Shown here: piece by piece, positions 1-7,346 of the stretch
Position numbering within the stretch: position 1 is the stretch's first letter
Layout: every line of letters begins with the position of its first letter
Origin: Symbiobacteriaceae bacterium
GTDB lineage: Bacteria > Bacillota > JAAYKD01 > WRDA01
Direction: 5' to 3'
DNA length: 20,293 nt
Assembly (NCBI GenBank): GCA_009783675.1
Contig: WRDA01000007.1
Coordinates: 1 to 20,293, forward strand
Made by a program: the position numbers and the translations under genes
The notes under the pieces: model-generated
Databases searched by the model: none
The model's input: only the letters and a program-made list of their open reading frames with translations
What the model was told of the DNA's origin: nothing

Positions 1-1200
1 ACGCTGCAGGATCGCCTCGTCACCACGGTTACTTATCGCCAGATCCATGATCTCGGCGATGATATCCATAGCCGCTTCATCGAAGCCACGGCTGGTTACG
101 GCAGGGGTTCCCAGACGGATACCGCTGGTAACGAAGGGAGAAGCCGTCTCGAAAGGCACCGTATTCTTGTTGCAGGTGATGTTGATCTTGTCCAGGAGCG
201 CCTCCGCATCCTTACCGGTTATTTCCTTACTACGCAGATCGACCAGCATCAGATGAGTATCAGTGCCTCCGGAGATGATATGGAAGCCACGTTTGACCAG
301 CGCTGCTGCCAGTGCTCTGGCGTTTTTTACCACTTGCTGCTGATAAAGGGCAAATTCCGGTTGCAAAGCTTCCTGGAAGGCAGCAGCCTTAGCCGCGATG
401 ATATGCATCAGGGGACCGCCCTGGATGCCAGGGAAGATAGTCTTGTCGACGATGCGGGCATGCTCCGAAGTAGTCAGGATCAGACCGCCTCTGGGTCCGC
501 GCAGAGTCTTGTGAGTCGTGGAAGTGACGAAATGGGCATGAGGTATCGGGCTGGGATGAAGACCTGCCGCAACCAGTCCGGCGATATGTGCCATATCGAC
601 CATCAGGTAAGCATCGACCGCATCAGCAATCTCTCTGAAACGGGGGAAATCTAGTTCACGAGAGTATGCCGAGGCGCCGGCAACGATCATCTTGGGCTTT
701 ACTTCCTGAGCAATGGCCATGACCTTATCGTAGTCAATGGTTTCGGTCTCTCTCTCGACTCCGTAAGCGTGAAAGTCATAGAGTAAACCGGAGACATTTA
801 CCGGTGAGCCATGTGTCAGGTGACCACCATGGGAGAGATCCATACCCAGAACCGTATCACCTGGTTCGAGGACAGACATGTAGACCGCGGTGTTAGCCTG
901 GGAGCCCGAGTGAGGCTGAACATTAGCATGATCGGCGCCAAACAGCTTCTTTGCTCTGTCTCGCGCCAGATTCTCCACCTGATCGACAAACTCACAACCC
1001 CCATAGTAGCGACGGCTCGGATACCCTTCGGCGTACTTGTTGGTTAGCACGCTTCCTGCTGCTTCCAGAACAGCCCTGCTGACGAAGTTCTCCGAGGCGA
1101 TCAGCTCGATGTGCTCCCTCTGACGACCTAGTTCACGGTCCATAGCCGCAACGAGCTCGGGATCAGACTGACGCAGAAAAGCCAACTCATTTACTTTCAC
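1..1200 (-). CDS. glyA: Serine hydroxymethyltransferase (3' end cut by window edge)
   Basis: PLP enzyme that converts serine and tetrahydrofolate to glycine and 5,10-methylene-tetrahydrofolate, the main entry of one-carbon units. I translated it from the minus strand. It opens with VKVNELAFLRQSDPE, then shows ELIASENFVS, the NKYAEGYPSRRYYGG substrate region and QPHSGSQAN. The PLP-lysine motif TSTTHKTLRGPRGG follows, with the Schiff-base lysine near residue 231 (codon at 508-510). The frame stays open for 400 codons to base 1. The family is usually about 410-420 residues, so only the last 10-20 are missing. The start is GTG at 1198-1200, 8 nt after a GAGGAGG ribosome site. An ATG at 1188-1190 is out of frame. 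It lies 33 bp after ywlG, as in B. subtilis (rpiB-ywlG-glyA), and is probably co-transcribed. Identity is secure. Confidence 0.96.
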   Translation of the reverse strand, partial: MKVNELAFLRQSDPELVAAMDRELGRQREHIELIASENFVSRAVLEAAGSVLTNKYAEGYPSRRYYGGCEFVDQVENLARDRAKKLFGADHANVQPHSGSQANTAVYMSVLEPGDTVLGMDLSHGGHLTHGSPVNVSGLLYDFHAYGVERETETIDYDKVMAIAQEVKPKMIVAGASAYSRELDFPRFREIADAVDAYLMVDMAHIAGLVAAGLHPSPIPHAHFVTSTTHKTLRGPRGGLILTTSEHARIVDKTIFPGIQGGPLMHIIAAKAAAFQEALQPEFALYQQQVVKNARALAAALVKRGFHIISGGTDTHLMLVDLRSKEITGKDAEALLDKINITCNKNTVPFETASPFVTSGIRLGTPAVTSRGFDEAAMDIIAEIMDLAISNRGDEAILQR

Positions 1201-1233
1201 TACAAAACCCTCCTCATTATGTTAAGGCAATTA

Positions 1234-1794
1234 CTACTTACTCATTTCATAGACTGCCCGAGCGCCTCCGATCAGCTTGGGACGGCTATAAGCGGCGGTC
1301 AGGTGCGCCTCACCGATAGAGGTTTGCCTTTGCAGACGCAGCGGTACCGCTACAGGATGGATATGCATCCCGATGAGGGTATCTCCTATATCCAATCCTG
1401 CTGCTGCTTTGGCATGTAATGTCTCCACGACGATGGCATCGGCTAACCTGACGAAGGCGGTTGCAGCCATGGCACCACCAGCACCAGGCATAGGGACAAC
1501 GCTGACGGGTTCGAAGCCAAGCTTTAGCGACGTTGATCTGTTGATAACCAACGCTCTGTTAAGATGCTCGCAACATTGGAAGGCTAAGACGATCCCCGCA
1601 GCTTGAGCTACTCTAGCAAAAGCCGTGAATAGACTCCCTGCTACCTCCATGCTGGAGGCCGATCCAATATGTTTACCCTGCACTTCGCTGGTGCTGCACC
1701 CTATGACCAGTAAGGAATCACCGATCAGCCCAGCTCGTTGGATAATCTCGTCCAGCACTGCTTCGGCTTCGGCTCCGAATCTCTCCAGGTCCAT
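1234..1794 (-). CDS. ywlG: UPF0340/DUF436 protein, YwlG family
   Basis: A 186-residue cytosolic protein of the YwlG (TIGR01440/DUF436) family. It is conserved in Bacillota, and I know of no established biochemical role. Family hallmarks seen in order are GCSTSEVQGKHIGS, FQCCEHLNRAL, VPMPGAGGAMA, then HAKAAAGLDIGDTLIGMH followed by VAVPLRLQR. The many conserved Gly, His and Cys residues give an enzyme-like look, but I infer no reaction. The start is ATG at 1792-1794 because AGGAGG lies 6 nt upstream. The frame is open to an ATG at 1836, but that start has no ribosome site and would add 14 residues absent from the family. It sits between rpiB and glyA, the usual place in Bacillota, so an operon is likely. 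Confidence 0.9.
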   Translation of the reverse strand: MDLERFGAEAEAVLDEIIQRAGLIGDSLLVIGCSTSEVQGKHIGSASSMEVAGSLFTAFARVAQAAGIVLAFQCCEHLNRALVINRSTSLKLGFEPVSVVPMPGAGGAMAATAFVRLADAIVVETLHAKAAAGLDIGDTLIGMHIHPVAVPLRLQRQTSIGEAHLTAAYSRPKLIGGARAVYEMSK

Positions 1795-1855
1795 CTCGCA
1801 CCTCCTTCCCCCAGAATCTTTAAACACCGCACGCAATGGAGCCAGATCTGCTACC

Positions 1856-2311
1856 TTAACTCAAACGATGTTGCTCTATCTCACTTATCTGGTCGTTACG
1901 ACGTTTATGTCTGCCACCGAGAAATGTGCCCTGCAGCCAGGTGAGAGTAATTACTTCTGCCAGACCAAATCCGATGCTGTGCGCTCCCAAACAGAGGATA
2001 TTACTATCGTTATGTTCTCTGGCCAACCTGGCGGCATAAGTATCGTGACAAAGCGCTGCCCTGATGCCGGAATGCTTATTAGCCGTTATACACATCCCGA
2101 TGCCGGTGCCGCAGACCAAAATCCCCAGAACCTGAGGGTCCGCCTTAACGCCTTCGACTACAGCGTTAGCGTACTCAGGGTAGTCCACTGCATCCATACT
2201 AAAGCATCCCAGGTCCACAGCATCGTATCCTTTAGCCTGTAAGACGGCATGAAGATGCTTCTTCAGCAAGTATCCTGCATGATCTGCGGCTAATAAAACC
2301 CTTTGGGGCAT
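1856..2311 (-). CDS. rpiB: Ribose-5-phosphate isomerase B (RpiB/LacAB family)
   Basis: Interconverts ribose 5-phosphate and ribulose 5-phosphate in the non-oxidative pentose phosphate pathway. The 151-residue protein has normal length. It starts with the RVLLAADHAGY phosphate-binding segment (AADHAG, residues 8-13). It carries VDYPEYA at 42-48, the catalytic-cysteine motif LVCGTGIGM with Cys67 and the GTGIG anion hole, and a conserved segment HDTYAARLAREHND with histidines near 89 and 100. The tail (GGRHKRRNDQISEIE) is the usual helical end. ATG at 2309-2311 follows a TGAGGTGA ribosome site. It lies in the conserved ywlE-rpiB-ywlG-glyA order. Some family members work on allose 6-phosphate or galactose 6-phosphate instead, but the context favours RpiB. 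Confidence 0.94.
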   Translation of the reverse strand: MPQRVLLAADHAGYLLKKHLHAVLQAKGYDAVDLGCFSMDAVDYPEYANAVVEGVKADPQVLGILVCGTGIGMCITANKHSGIRAALCHDTYAARLAREHNDSNILCLGAHSIGFGLAEVITLTWLQGTFLGGRHKRRNDQISEIEQHRLS

Positions 2312-2391
2312 ACTATCACCTCAGGTGCTACAATTCTACTCCTGTGCTGTTTTTTCCTGCGCCAAAAATCAACAATTGGCAAAGGACAGGC

Positions 2392-2868
2392 TCACCTCTG
2401 ATCATCTTGTAGCCTGGCAGGAAGGTTAACCAGCAACTCCTCAAGTTCGGAAGCGACCTGACGATACAGTTCCAGAGGACCTCCGTAGGGATCCCCGATT
2501 TCCCGATCATCTGCTGCGGGAGGTCCAAGATACTTCTTGAGGAGAAAGCACTTCTCGGCAAGGAGTAAATCCGGAAAAGAGGAAAGCAAAAAATCCCGAT
2601 GTCGCTGGGTCATCACCATAATCAGATCCGCGTCAGCAAGAAGCGCAGCATTCACCTGTATGCTGCGCCGATGCGAGGAATCCATATTTCGTTCTCTGGC
2701 GATAGTCAGAACATGATCAGACCAGGGAGTAGTAAACATGACCATAGTGCCCGCAGATGATATTCTTAGATCGAGACCCGCCTGGCTGCAGATGCACCTG
2801 GCGATAATCTCCGCCAGTGGGGAACGACAGGTATTCCCGGTACAGACAAAGAGGATGCTTTGGATCAT
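2392..2868 (-). CDS. ywlE: Low-molecular-weight phosphatase, probable protein-arginine phosphatase YwlE
   Basis: Cysteine-based phosphatase of the LMW-PTP fold. The P-loop CX5R is at the N-terminus as VCTGNTCRSPLAE (Cys9, Arg15), and the catalytic-acid motif GDPYGG gives Asp126-Pro127. Length is 158 residues, normal for the family. A Thr at position 13 of the P-loop is the residue known to set phospho-arginine preference in YwlE-type enzymes, where tyrosine phosphatases usually have Ile. A role in reversing McsB arginine phosphorylation is therefore likely, although no mcsB lies in this window. ATG at 2866-2868 follows GGAGTGAGG. An in-frame ATG 42 nt upstream would put 14 extra residues before the P-loop strand and lacks a ribosome site. 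The sua5-ywlE-rpiB order matches B. subtilis ywlC-ywlE-ywlF. Confidence 0.9.
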   Translation of the reverse strand: MIQSILFVCTGNTCRSPLAEIIARCICSQAGLDLRISSAGTMVMFTTPWSDHVLTIARERNMDSSHRRSIQVNAALLADADLIMVMTQRHRDFLLSSFPDLLLAEKCFLLKKYLGPPAADDREIGDPYGGPLELYRQVASELEELLVNLPARLQDDQR

Positions 2869-2909
2869 TTGCCTCACTCCCGTGTCAGGTAGGTAAGAAA
2901 ACAGCTGCA

Positions 2910-2918
2910 TTTATAGCA
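2910..2918 (-). promoter_or_regulatory. Possible extended -10 promoter upstream of ywlE
   Basis: In the 86-bp gap between sua5 and ywlE the minus strand reads TGCTATAAA, an extended -10 (TG-N-TATAAA) about 40 nt before the ywlE start. No good -35 hexamer is found at the right distance. It could be an internal promoter for ywlE-rpiB-ywlG-glyA, but the evidence is one short motif. Confidence 0.3.
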
Positions 2919-2954
2919 TGTGCACCAGGTGAAATAGCCGCTGACGGTTGATTG

Positions 2955-4064
2955 TTACGTACTCAAATCGAAGACTTCTCTGGCTGCTCTGCGCAGGCGG
3001 TTCATGATAGCCTCGCCAAGGCCTTCGGAGGGAACTCCCTGCACAAGGATAATACCCGCTTTCTCTGCATCACTGTTTCTCAGTGCCGCGAAGAGATTGG
3101 CAGCAATCCGACGCAGCCTTTCTTCATCGCTGAGTTCCAGGGCGGTGCCAGCAGGCTTCAGGTCAGCCATGTCCAGGACCATTTCGGCGATACTCGAATC
3201 GAAAACAGGTTCACTTAGGAGCACGGCAACCTTGCGGTGGGTGCGCTGCCACATGTCTGCATCTCGAATCATCCTTTGCAGGACATCCTCCCGAGGTCCC
3301 AGATAGAGATAGAGCGGAGCCTTTGGAGCATAGTGATTATAACGTGTGCCAGGCGAGTGCAGAGAAAGCTGCTCCCCTTCCGCAGGTATCTCCTCCCGGA
3401 GATTCGCCAGATAAGGGCTTAGCATCTCCCTGGTAACGGCCCCCGGCCGTAGAATCGCTGCCTGGGGTCCGCTGAGATCCAGGACCGTCGACTCCACTCC
3501 AACCCGACAGGGACCAGCTGCCAGCAACATCCCTTGCAGGTTTTCAAAATCCTCCAGGACATGCTCCGGACGGGTAGGGCTGATTCTCCCCGATCGATTG
3601 GCACTGGGAGCGGCTAAAGGAAGTCCACAGGCTCGCAACAGATCCAAAGCCACGGGGTGATCAGGCATACGAACTGCAACCGTGGTCAAGCCTGCGCTCA
3701 CCAGGGGAGAGATATCGGGTCGACGAGGCAAGACCAGAGTGAGGGGACCCGGCCAGAAGCGATTGATCAGGGCATCTACCGTAGCGGGCCAGCTGATGGC
3801 AACGCGGCGCAGATCCTCTTTCTCTCCGATGTGCACGATGAGAGGATTATCGCTTGGTCGCCCCTTAGCCGCAAAGATCCTGGCCACGGCCTCATCGGAG
3901 AAGGCATTGGCTCCCAAACCATACACTGTCTCCGTGGGAAAGGCGACCAGATCTCCCTGCCCCAGGAGAGTGGCTGCCTGTTGGATGCGTACGAAATTAC
4001 AGGCTTTTTGCATCCTGCTCAGCGGAGCAGTGGATGATCCCTGGTACAGCGTGAATACTTGCAA
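2955..4064 (-). CDS. sua5: L-threonylcarbamoyladenylate synthase, Sua5 type
   Basis: Makes threonylcarbamoyl-AMP from threonine, bicarbonate and ATP for t6A37 of ANN-decoding tRNAs. Residues about 25-205 are a YrdC domain with AFPTETVYGLGANA (41-54), AAKGRPSDNPLIVHI with the KGR...SDN nucleotide-binding motif (67-73), FWPGPLTLVL, and PSANRSGRISPT (153-164). A hinge with PGTRYNHYAPKAPL follows, then the C-terminal Sua5 domain to residue 369. This is therefore the long Sua5 form, not the short TsaC. The start is TTG at 4062-4064, 7 nt after GGGAGG. The next candidate, an ATG 51 nt inside, has a much poorer ribosome site. It lies 46 bp after nagA. B. subtilis has the orthologue (ywlC) at the same place, between prmC and ywlE. 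Confidence 0.94.
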   Translation of the reverse strand: MQVFTLYQGSSTAPLSRMQKACNFVRIQQAATLLGQGDLVAFPTETVYGLGANAFSDEAVARIFAAKGRPSDNPLIVHIGEKEDLRRVAISWPATVDALINRFWPGPLTLVLPRRPDISPLVSAGLTTVAVRMPDHPVALDLLRACGLPLAAPSANRSGRISPTRPEHVLEDFENLQGMLLAAGPCRVGVESTVLDLSGPQAAILRPGAVTREMLSPYLANLREEIPAEGEQLSLHSPGTRYNHYAPKAPLYLYLGPREDVLQRMIRDADMWQRTHRKVAVLLSEPVFDSSIAEMVLDMADLKPAGTALELSDEERLRRIAANLFAALRNSDAEKAGIILVQGVPSEGLGEAIMNRLRRAAREVFDLST

Positions 4065-4110
4065 AGAGATCCCTCCCTCGGATACAATTACGAATGCGTC
4101 TGCTCATCAG

Positions 4111-5262
4111 TTATCTTATCTGTTTACCCCTGCTCCAGACTTGCAGGACTTTTAGATTATCGTTTAGGACCACCAGGTCGGCATCACGTCCTTTGTTCAA
4201 TGAACCCTTGCTGCTCTCGATACCCATAGCTCGTGCCGGCGTGAGTGTCGCCATTTGAACAGCCGTCTGAAGCCCGGTGGTAGTTTTGGTCACCATGGTA
4301 CGGACGGCATCGCAGAGGGAGATGGAACTCCCCGCCAGGTTCCCTTCTTGGGTGCGGGCTACACCGTCCTTTAAGATGACATTACGTCCACCGAGAGGAT
4401 ACTCTCCATCGGGCATGCCGGCACTGCTGATGGCATCGCTGATGAGAATCCCCTTTTCACTGCCTTTTATGCGGGCGATGATGCTAAGCAAGGCAGGATG
4501 TAAGTGGATCCCATCGGCGATGAACTGTGCGTAGAAACTTTCCAGAGCCAGGACCGACCCGGCTGTACCCGGTTCACGTTGATGAAGACCAAGCATGGCG
4601 TTGAAGAGATGACTGCACTGGTTGACACCCCAGGTACGGGCTTCTCTGACCGCTTCATAGTCTGCGCCGCTATGTCCGATAGCGATGGTGATGCCCCTGG
4701 CGACTGCAGCTCTGACCAGTTCTTCACTGCCCGGCAGCTCTGGTGCCAGGGTAATTAACTTGATAACTGACTCGTCCAGATACTCCTGCCATTCGGCGCG
4801 ACAATCCTTGGGATTACGCAACAAGCTGAGATCATGAGATCCACCAAAGCGCGGATTGAGAAAGGGACCTTCCAGATGAACTCCCAGAATTCTGCCACTC
4901 AGTTCGGAGTCGTTCATGGCTTCTTTGATCGCCAAAATACCTTGTCGCATCTCCTGAGGCGTGGCAGAAACCAGAGTTGGATAGAGGGATGTGGTGCCAT
5001 TCTCAAGATGCTTTAATGCGATGCGACGGATCGATTCTACGCTGCCATCAAGAGCGTCGACTCCCCCTGCACCATGGAGATGGATGTCGATAAATCCAGG
5101 CGCCAGCCAGCAACCCTGCAGATCTACCGGAGCGAACTCATCGGGAACCGTAGAGACAGGAGAAATGCCGAGAATGCGCTCTTTATCCACCAGGAGTGCG
5201 GAGTTGAGGACAAGTTCTTCGGGCGTAATAATCCGAGCATTGAGAAATGCGAGTTTAGGCAT
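4111..5262 (-). CDS. nagA: N-acetylglucosamine-6-phosphate deacetylase
   Basis: Amidohydrolase that removes acetate from GlcNAc-6-phosphate, giving GlcN-6-phosphate for peptidoglycan recycling or amino-sugar use. The 383 residues are a normal length. Visible motifs are APGFIDIHLHGAGG (HxH, residues 61/63), the metal glutamate in GVHLEGPFLNP (Glu131), AIGHSGADY (His197), CSHLFNAM (His218), ADGIHLHP, and catalytic Asp276 in ISDAISSAGMPDGEYPLGG. The end (KGSLNKGRDADLVVLND) is the typical beta-sandwich closing segment. ATG at 5260-5262 has AGGAGG 4 nt upstream. A frame open to 5376 would add 38 unrelated residues. The HxH pair is the Bacillus-type two-metal pattern. No nagB or sugar transporter is adjacent, so its place among translation genes is unusual. 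Confidence 0.93.
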   Translation of the reverse strand: MPKLAFLNARIITPEELVLNSALLVDKERILGISPVSTVPDEFAPVDLQGCWLAPGFIDIHLHGAGGVDALDGSVESIRRIALKHLENGTTSLYPTLVSATPQEMRQGILAIKEAMNDSELSGRILGVHLEGPFLNPRFGGSHDLSLLRNPKDCRAEWQEYLDESVIKLITLAPELPGSEELVRAAVARGITIAIGHSGADYEAVREARTWGVNQCSHLFNAMLGLHQREPGTAGSVLALESFYAQFIADGIHLHPALLSIIARIKGSEKGILISDAISSAGMPDGEYPLGGRNVILKDGVARTQEGNLAGSSISLCDAVRTMVTKTTTGLQTAVQMATLTPARAMGIESSKGSLNKGRDADLVVLNDNLKVLQVWSRGKQIR

Positions 5263-5403
5263 AGTACCTCCTCGACTGCCTGAGCACTTATCAGGACAAT
5301 ATATCCCTTTTGCGACTGCCCGGCAGTTTGCTATCTTAATCACCTGCGGGCGATGGGGACTGCGATGCTTCATCATTTACATTTGGGCAATTAATTATTT
5401 TAG

Positions 5404-6258
5404 TCAGGGCAGTTTAGCTGCTACTATCCTTGTCACTCCGCTATAATCGTCGATGACATGCACATCTTGAAGGCCTGACTGACTAAGGATTTCACTGACT
5501 CGCCAGGACTGCCCTATGCCTACCTCCAGGACCAAACTGCCTCCAGGAGCCAGATGCCTTACGGCTAAATCTGACAGGATGGGATAGTAACTCAGACCAT
5601 CTATTCCACCATTTAGGGCCTCCAGAGGTTCAAATTCACGGATCTCTCTGGGCAGGGTCGTCAAAGCCTCAGAAGAAATGTAAGGGGGATTACTGAGTAA
5701 GAGATCGTACTTTCCCTGGAGGGTCCACTCCAGGTCTCCATGTATCAGACGCACACGATGCCCCACATCGTGATGCTCAAGGTTTCTTTGGGCCCATTGC
5801 ACAGCCTTCCATGCACGTTCAATGGCTTCGATTTGCACCTTAACCTCTTTGGGAAGGGTCAGAGCCAGAGAAATGGCGATACAGCAGCTGCCACAGCCAA
5901 GATCGGCTATACGTATGATGCGGCCTTTATCGCAGAGGGTAAGAGCATACTCCACCAGATGTTCGGTCTCTGGTCTGGGTATCAGAACTCCAGGACCAAC
6001 CGCGAAACTAAAACCGAAGAATTCCTGTCGTTGGGTGATATACTGCAGAGGCATTCCGGTTAACCTGCTTTGCAGGGCAGACATCAAGGGTATCTCCAGG
6101 TTCTCCGGAAAGGGATAATCAGTATAAGTATAAAACCTGGCTGAACTGATTCCCAACAGATACATGATCAGGAGACGAGCATCGCGCCTGGCTTCTTCAG
6201 CGGATAACTCCTCGGTTAATATCTGCTCGGCGTAGGACCAGATCTCCCGAAAGGTCAA
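5404..6258 (-). CDS. prmC: Peptide chain release factor glutamine methyltransferase
   Basis: SAM-dependent N5-methyltransferase of the GGQ glutamine in release factors RF1 and RF2 (HemK family). The 284 residues comprise an N-terminal helical domain (1-75) with the conserved LTGMPLQYI. The methyltransferase fold follows, with VLIPRPETE (91-99), SAM motif I IADLGCGSCCIAISLAL (about 117-133) and the signature NPPYI (190-194) that contacts the substrate glutamine. Motif I has Cys-Cys where DLGTGSGAIA is more usual. TTG at 6256-6258 is taken as the start, 2 nt after the prfA stop. The ribosome site (GGGG, about 9 nt away) is weak, so translational coupling to prfA is likely. The MTFREIWSYAEQ opening matches the family's usual N-terminus. 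The substrate, RF1, is encoded immediately upstream. Confidence 0.93.
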   Translation of the reverse strand: MTFREIWSYAEQILTEELSAEEARRDARLLIMYLLGISSARFYTYTDYPFPENLEIPLMSALQSRLTGMPLQYITQRQEFFGFSFAVGPGVLIPRPETEHLVEYALTLCDKGRIIRIADLGCGSCCIAISLALTLPKEVKVQIEAIERAWKAVQWAQRNLEHHDVGHRVRLIHGDLEWTLQGKYDLLLSNPPYISSEALTTLPREIREFEPLEALNGGIDGLSYYPILSDLAVRHLAPGGSLVLEVGIGQSWRVSEILSQSGLQDVHVIDDYSGVTRIVAAKLP

Positions 6259-6260
6259 GG

Positions 6261-7346
6261 CTATACGCCCCGCTGTTCCAGGTTAGCCAGACGCATAGCC
6301 TGGTCCGAAAGGCTCAGGCCATCGATCATCTCATCCAGAGCTCCGTCCAGAAACTCGTTAAGCTGATAGACGGTCATCCCTATGCGATGGTCAGTGATGC
6401 GACCCTGGGGGAAGTTATAAGTACGAATACGTTCGGACCGATCGCCGCTGCCCACCTGACTCTTACGCTCCGCCCCCAGGGAGGCTGATTGCAGGGCCTC
6501 TTCGCGCTCCAGGAGTCTGGCTCGTAAGACCCTCATGGCCTTATCTTTATTCTTTAACTGAGATCGTTCATCCTGGCAGGTAACCACGATGCCCGTGGGC
6601 AGATGGATGATGCGCACCGCTGTTTCTACCTTGTTCACGTTTTGCCCTCCCGCGCCTCCGGAACGATAGATATCGATGCGCAGGTCATTGGGGTTGATCT
6701 GCACTTCAACTTCCTCTGCTTCCGGCAGGACTGCGACAGTTGCCGTAGAGGTATGGATACGGCCTGATGCTTCAGTCTCGGGAACTCGCTGCACGCGATG
6801 AACCCCGCTCTCGTATTTCAACCTGCTGTAGGCGCCCTGACCATCGATAGCGAAGACGACCTCCTTGATACCACCAAGATCGGTTTCATTAATGTCCATC
6901 AACTCGGCGCTCCATCCCCGACGCTCGGCAAAGCGGGAATACATACGATAGAGATCGGCAGCAAACAGAGCAGCTTCGTTGCCGCCAGCTCCGCCACGAA
7001 TCTCGACAATGACGCTCTTGCCATCATTAGGGTCCTTTGGCAGAAGAAGCACCTTTAGCTGTTCTTCCAATTGTTGAAGCTGCTGCTTTAAGGAGTCGAG
7101 TTCCTCCCTTAACAACTGATGATAATCAGGATCGTGCGGCCCCTCAGCAGCAAAGGCTTCCTCCGTCGACTCCAGTTCCCGTAGGACTCGGCGATAGGTT
7201 GCGATGCAGCCAGCCGTCTCTTTTAGAGCGGTATGCTCTTTAGCCAGCTTCAAATATTCTGCCTGGCGGGTAACGATTTCCGGATCTGCCAAAGCAGCTT
7301 CCAATTCCAGGAAGCGTTCTTCAATTGCGATTAATTTATCGAGCAT
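6261..7346 (-). CDS. prfA: Peptide chain release factor 1 (RF1)
   Basis: Recognises UAA and UAG stop codons and triggers peptidyl-tRNA hydrolysis. The 361 residues match the family. An N-terminal coiled coil (about 1-105) is followed by IRGGAGGNEAALFAADLYRMY. The codon-reading motif PxT appears as PET (189-191) in HRVQRVPETEASGRIHTST, and the catalytic GGQ (233-235) lies in YRSGGAGGQNVNKVETAVR. PxT rather than RF2's SPF identifies RF1. Gln235 is the expected PrmC methylation site. ATG at 7344-7346 has AAGGAGAT about 8 nt upstream, inside the end of the DUF1385 gene, and the two frames overlap by 16 bp. The stop is TAG, one of its own target codons. prmC follows after 2 nt. Confidence 0.97.
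   Translation of the reverse strand: MLDKLIAIEERFLELEAALADPEIVTRQAEYLKLAKEHTALKETAGCIATYRRVLRELESTEEAFAAEGPHDPDYHQLLREELDSLKQQLQQLEEQLKVLLLPKDPNDGKSVIVEIRGGAGGNEAALFAADLYRMYSRFAERRGWSAELMDINETDLGGIKEVVFAIDGQGAYSRLKYESGVHRVQRVPETEASGRIHTSTATVAVLPEAEEVEVQINPNDLRIDIYRSGGAGGQNVNKVETAVRIIHLPTGIVVTCQDERSQLKNKDKAMRVLRARLLEREEALQSASLGAERKSQVGSGDRSERIRTYNFPQGRITDHRIGMTVYQLNEFLDGALDEMIDGLSLSDQAMRLANLEQRGV

Noticed and set aside
1625..2242. 205-codon open frame on the plus strand
   Set aside because: It spans parts of ywlG and rpiB on the opposite strand and shows no recognisable motif.
5263..5403. Promoter or amino-sugar operator ahead of nagA
   Set aside because: TATATT is present, but no -35 fits at 16-18 bp and no DasR/NagR-like palindrome is seen.
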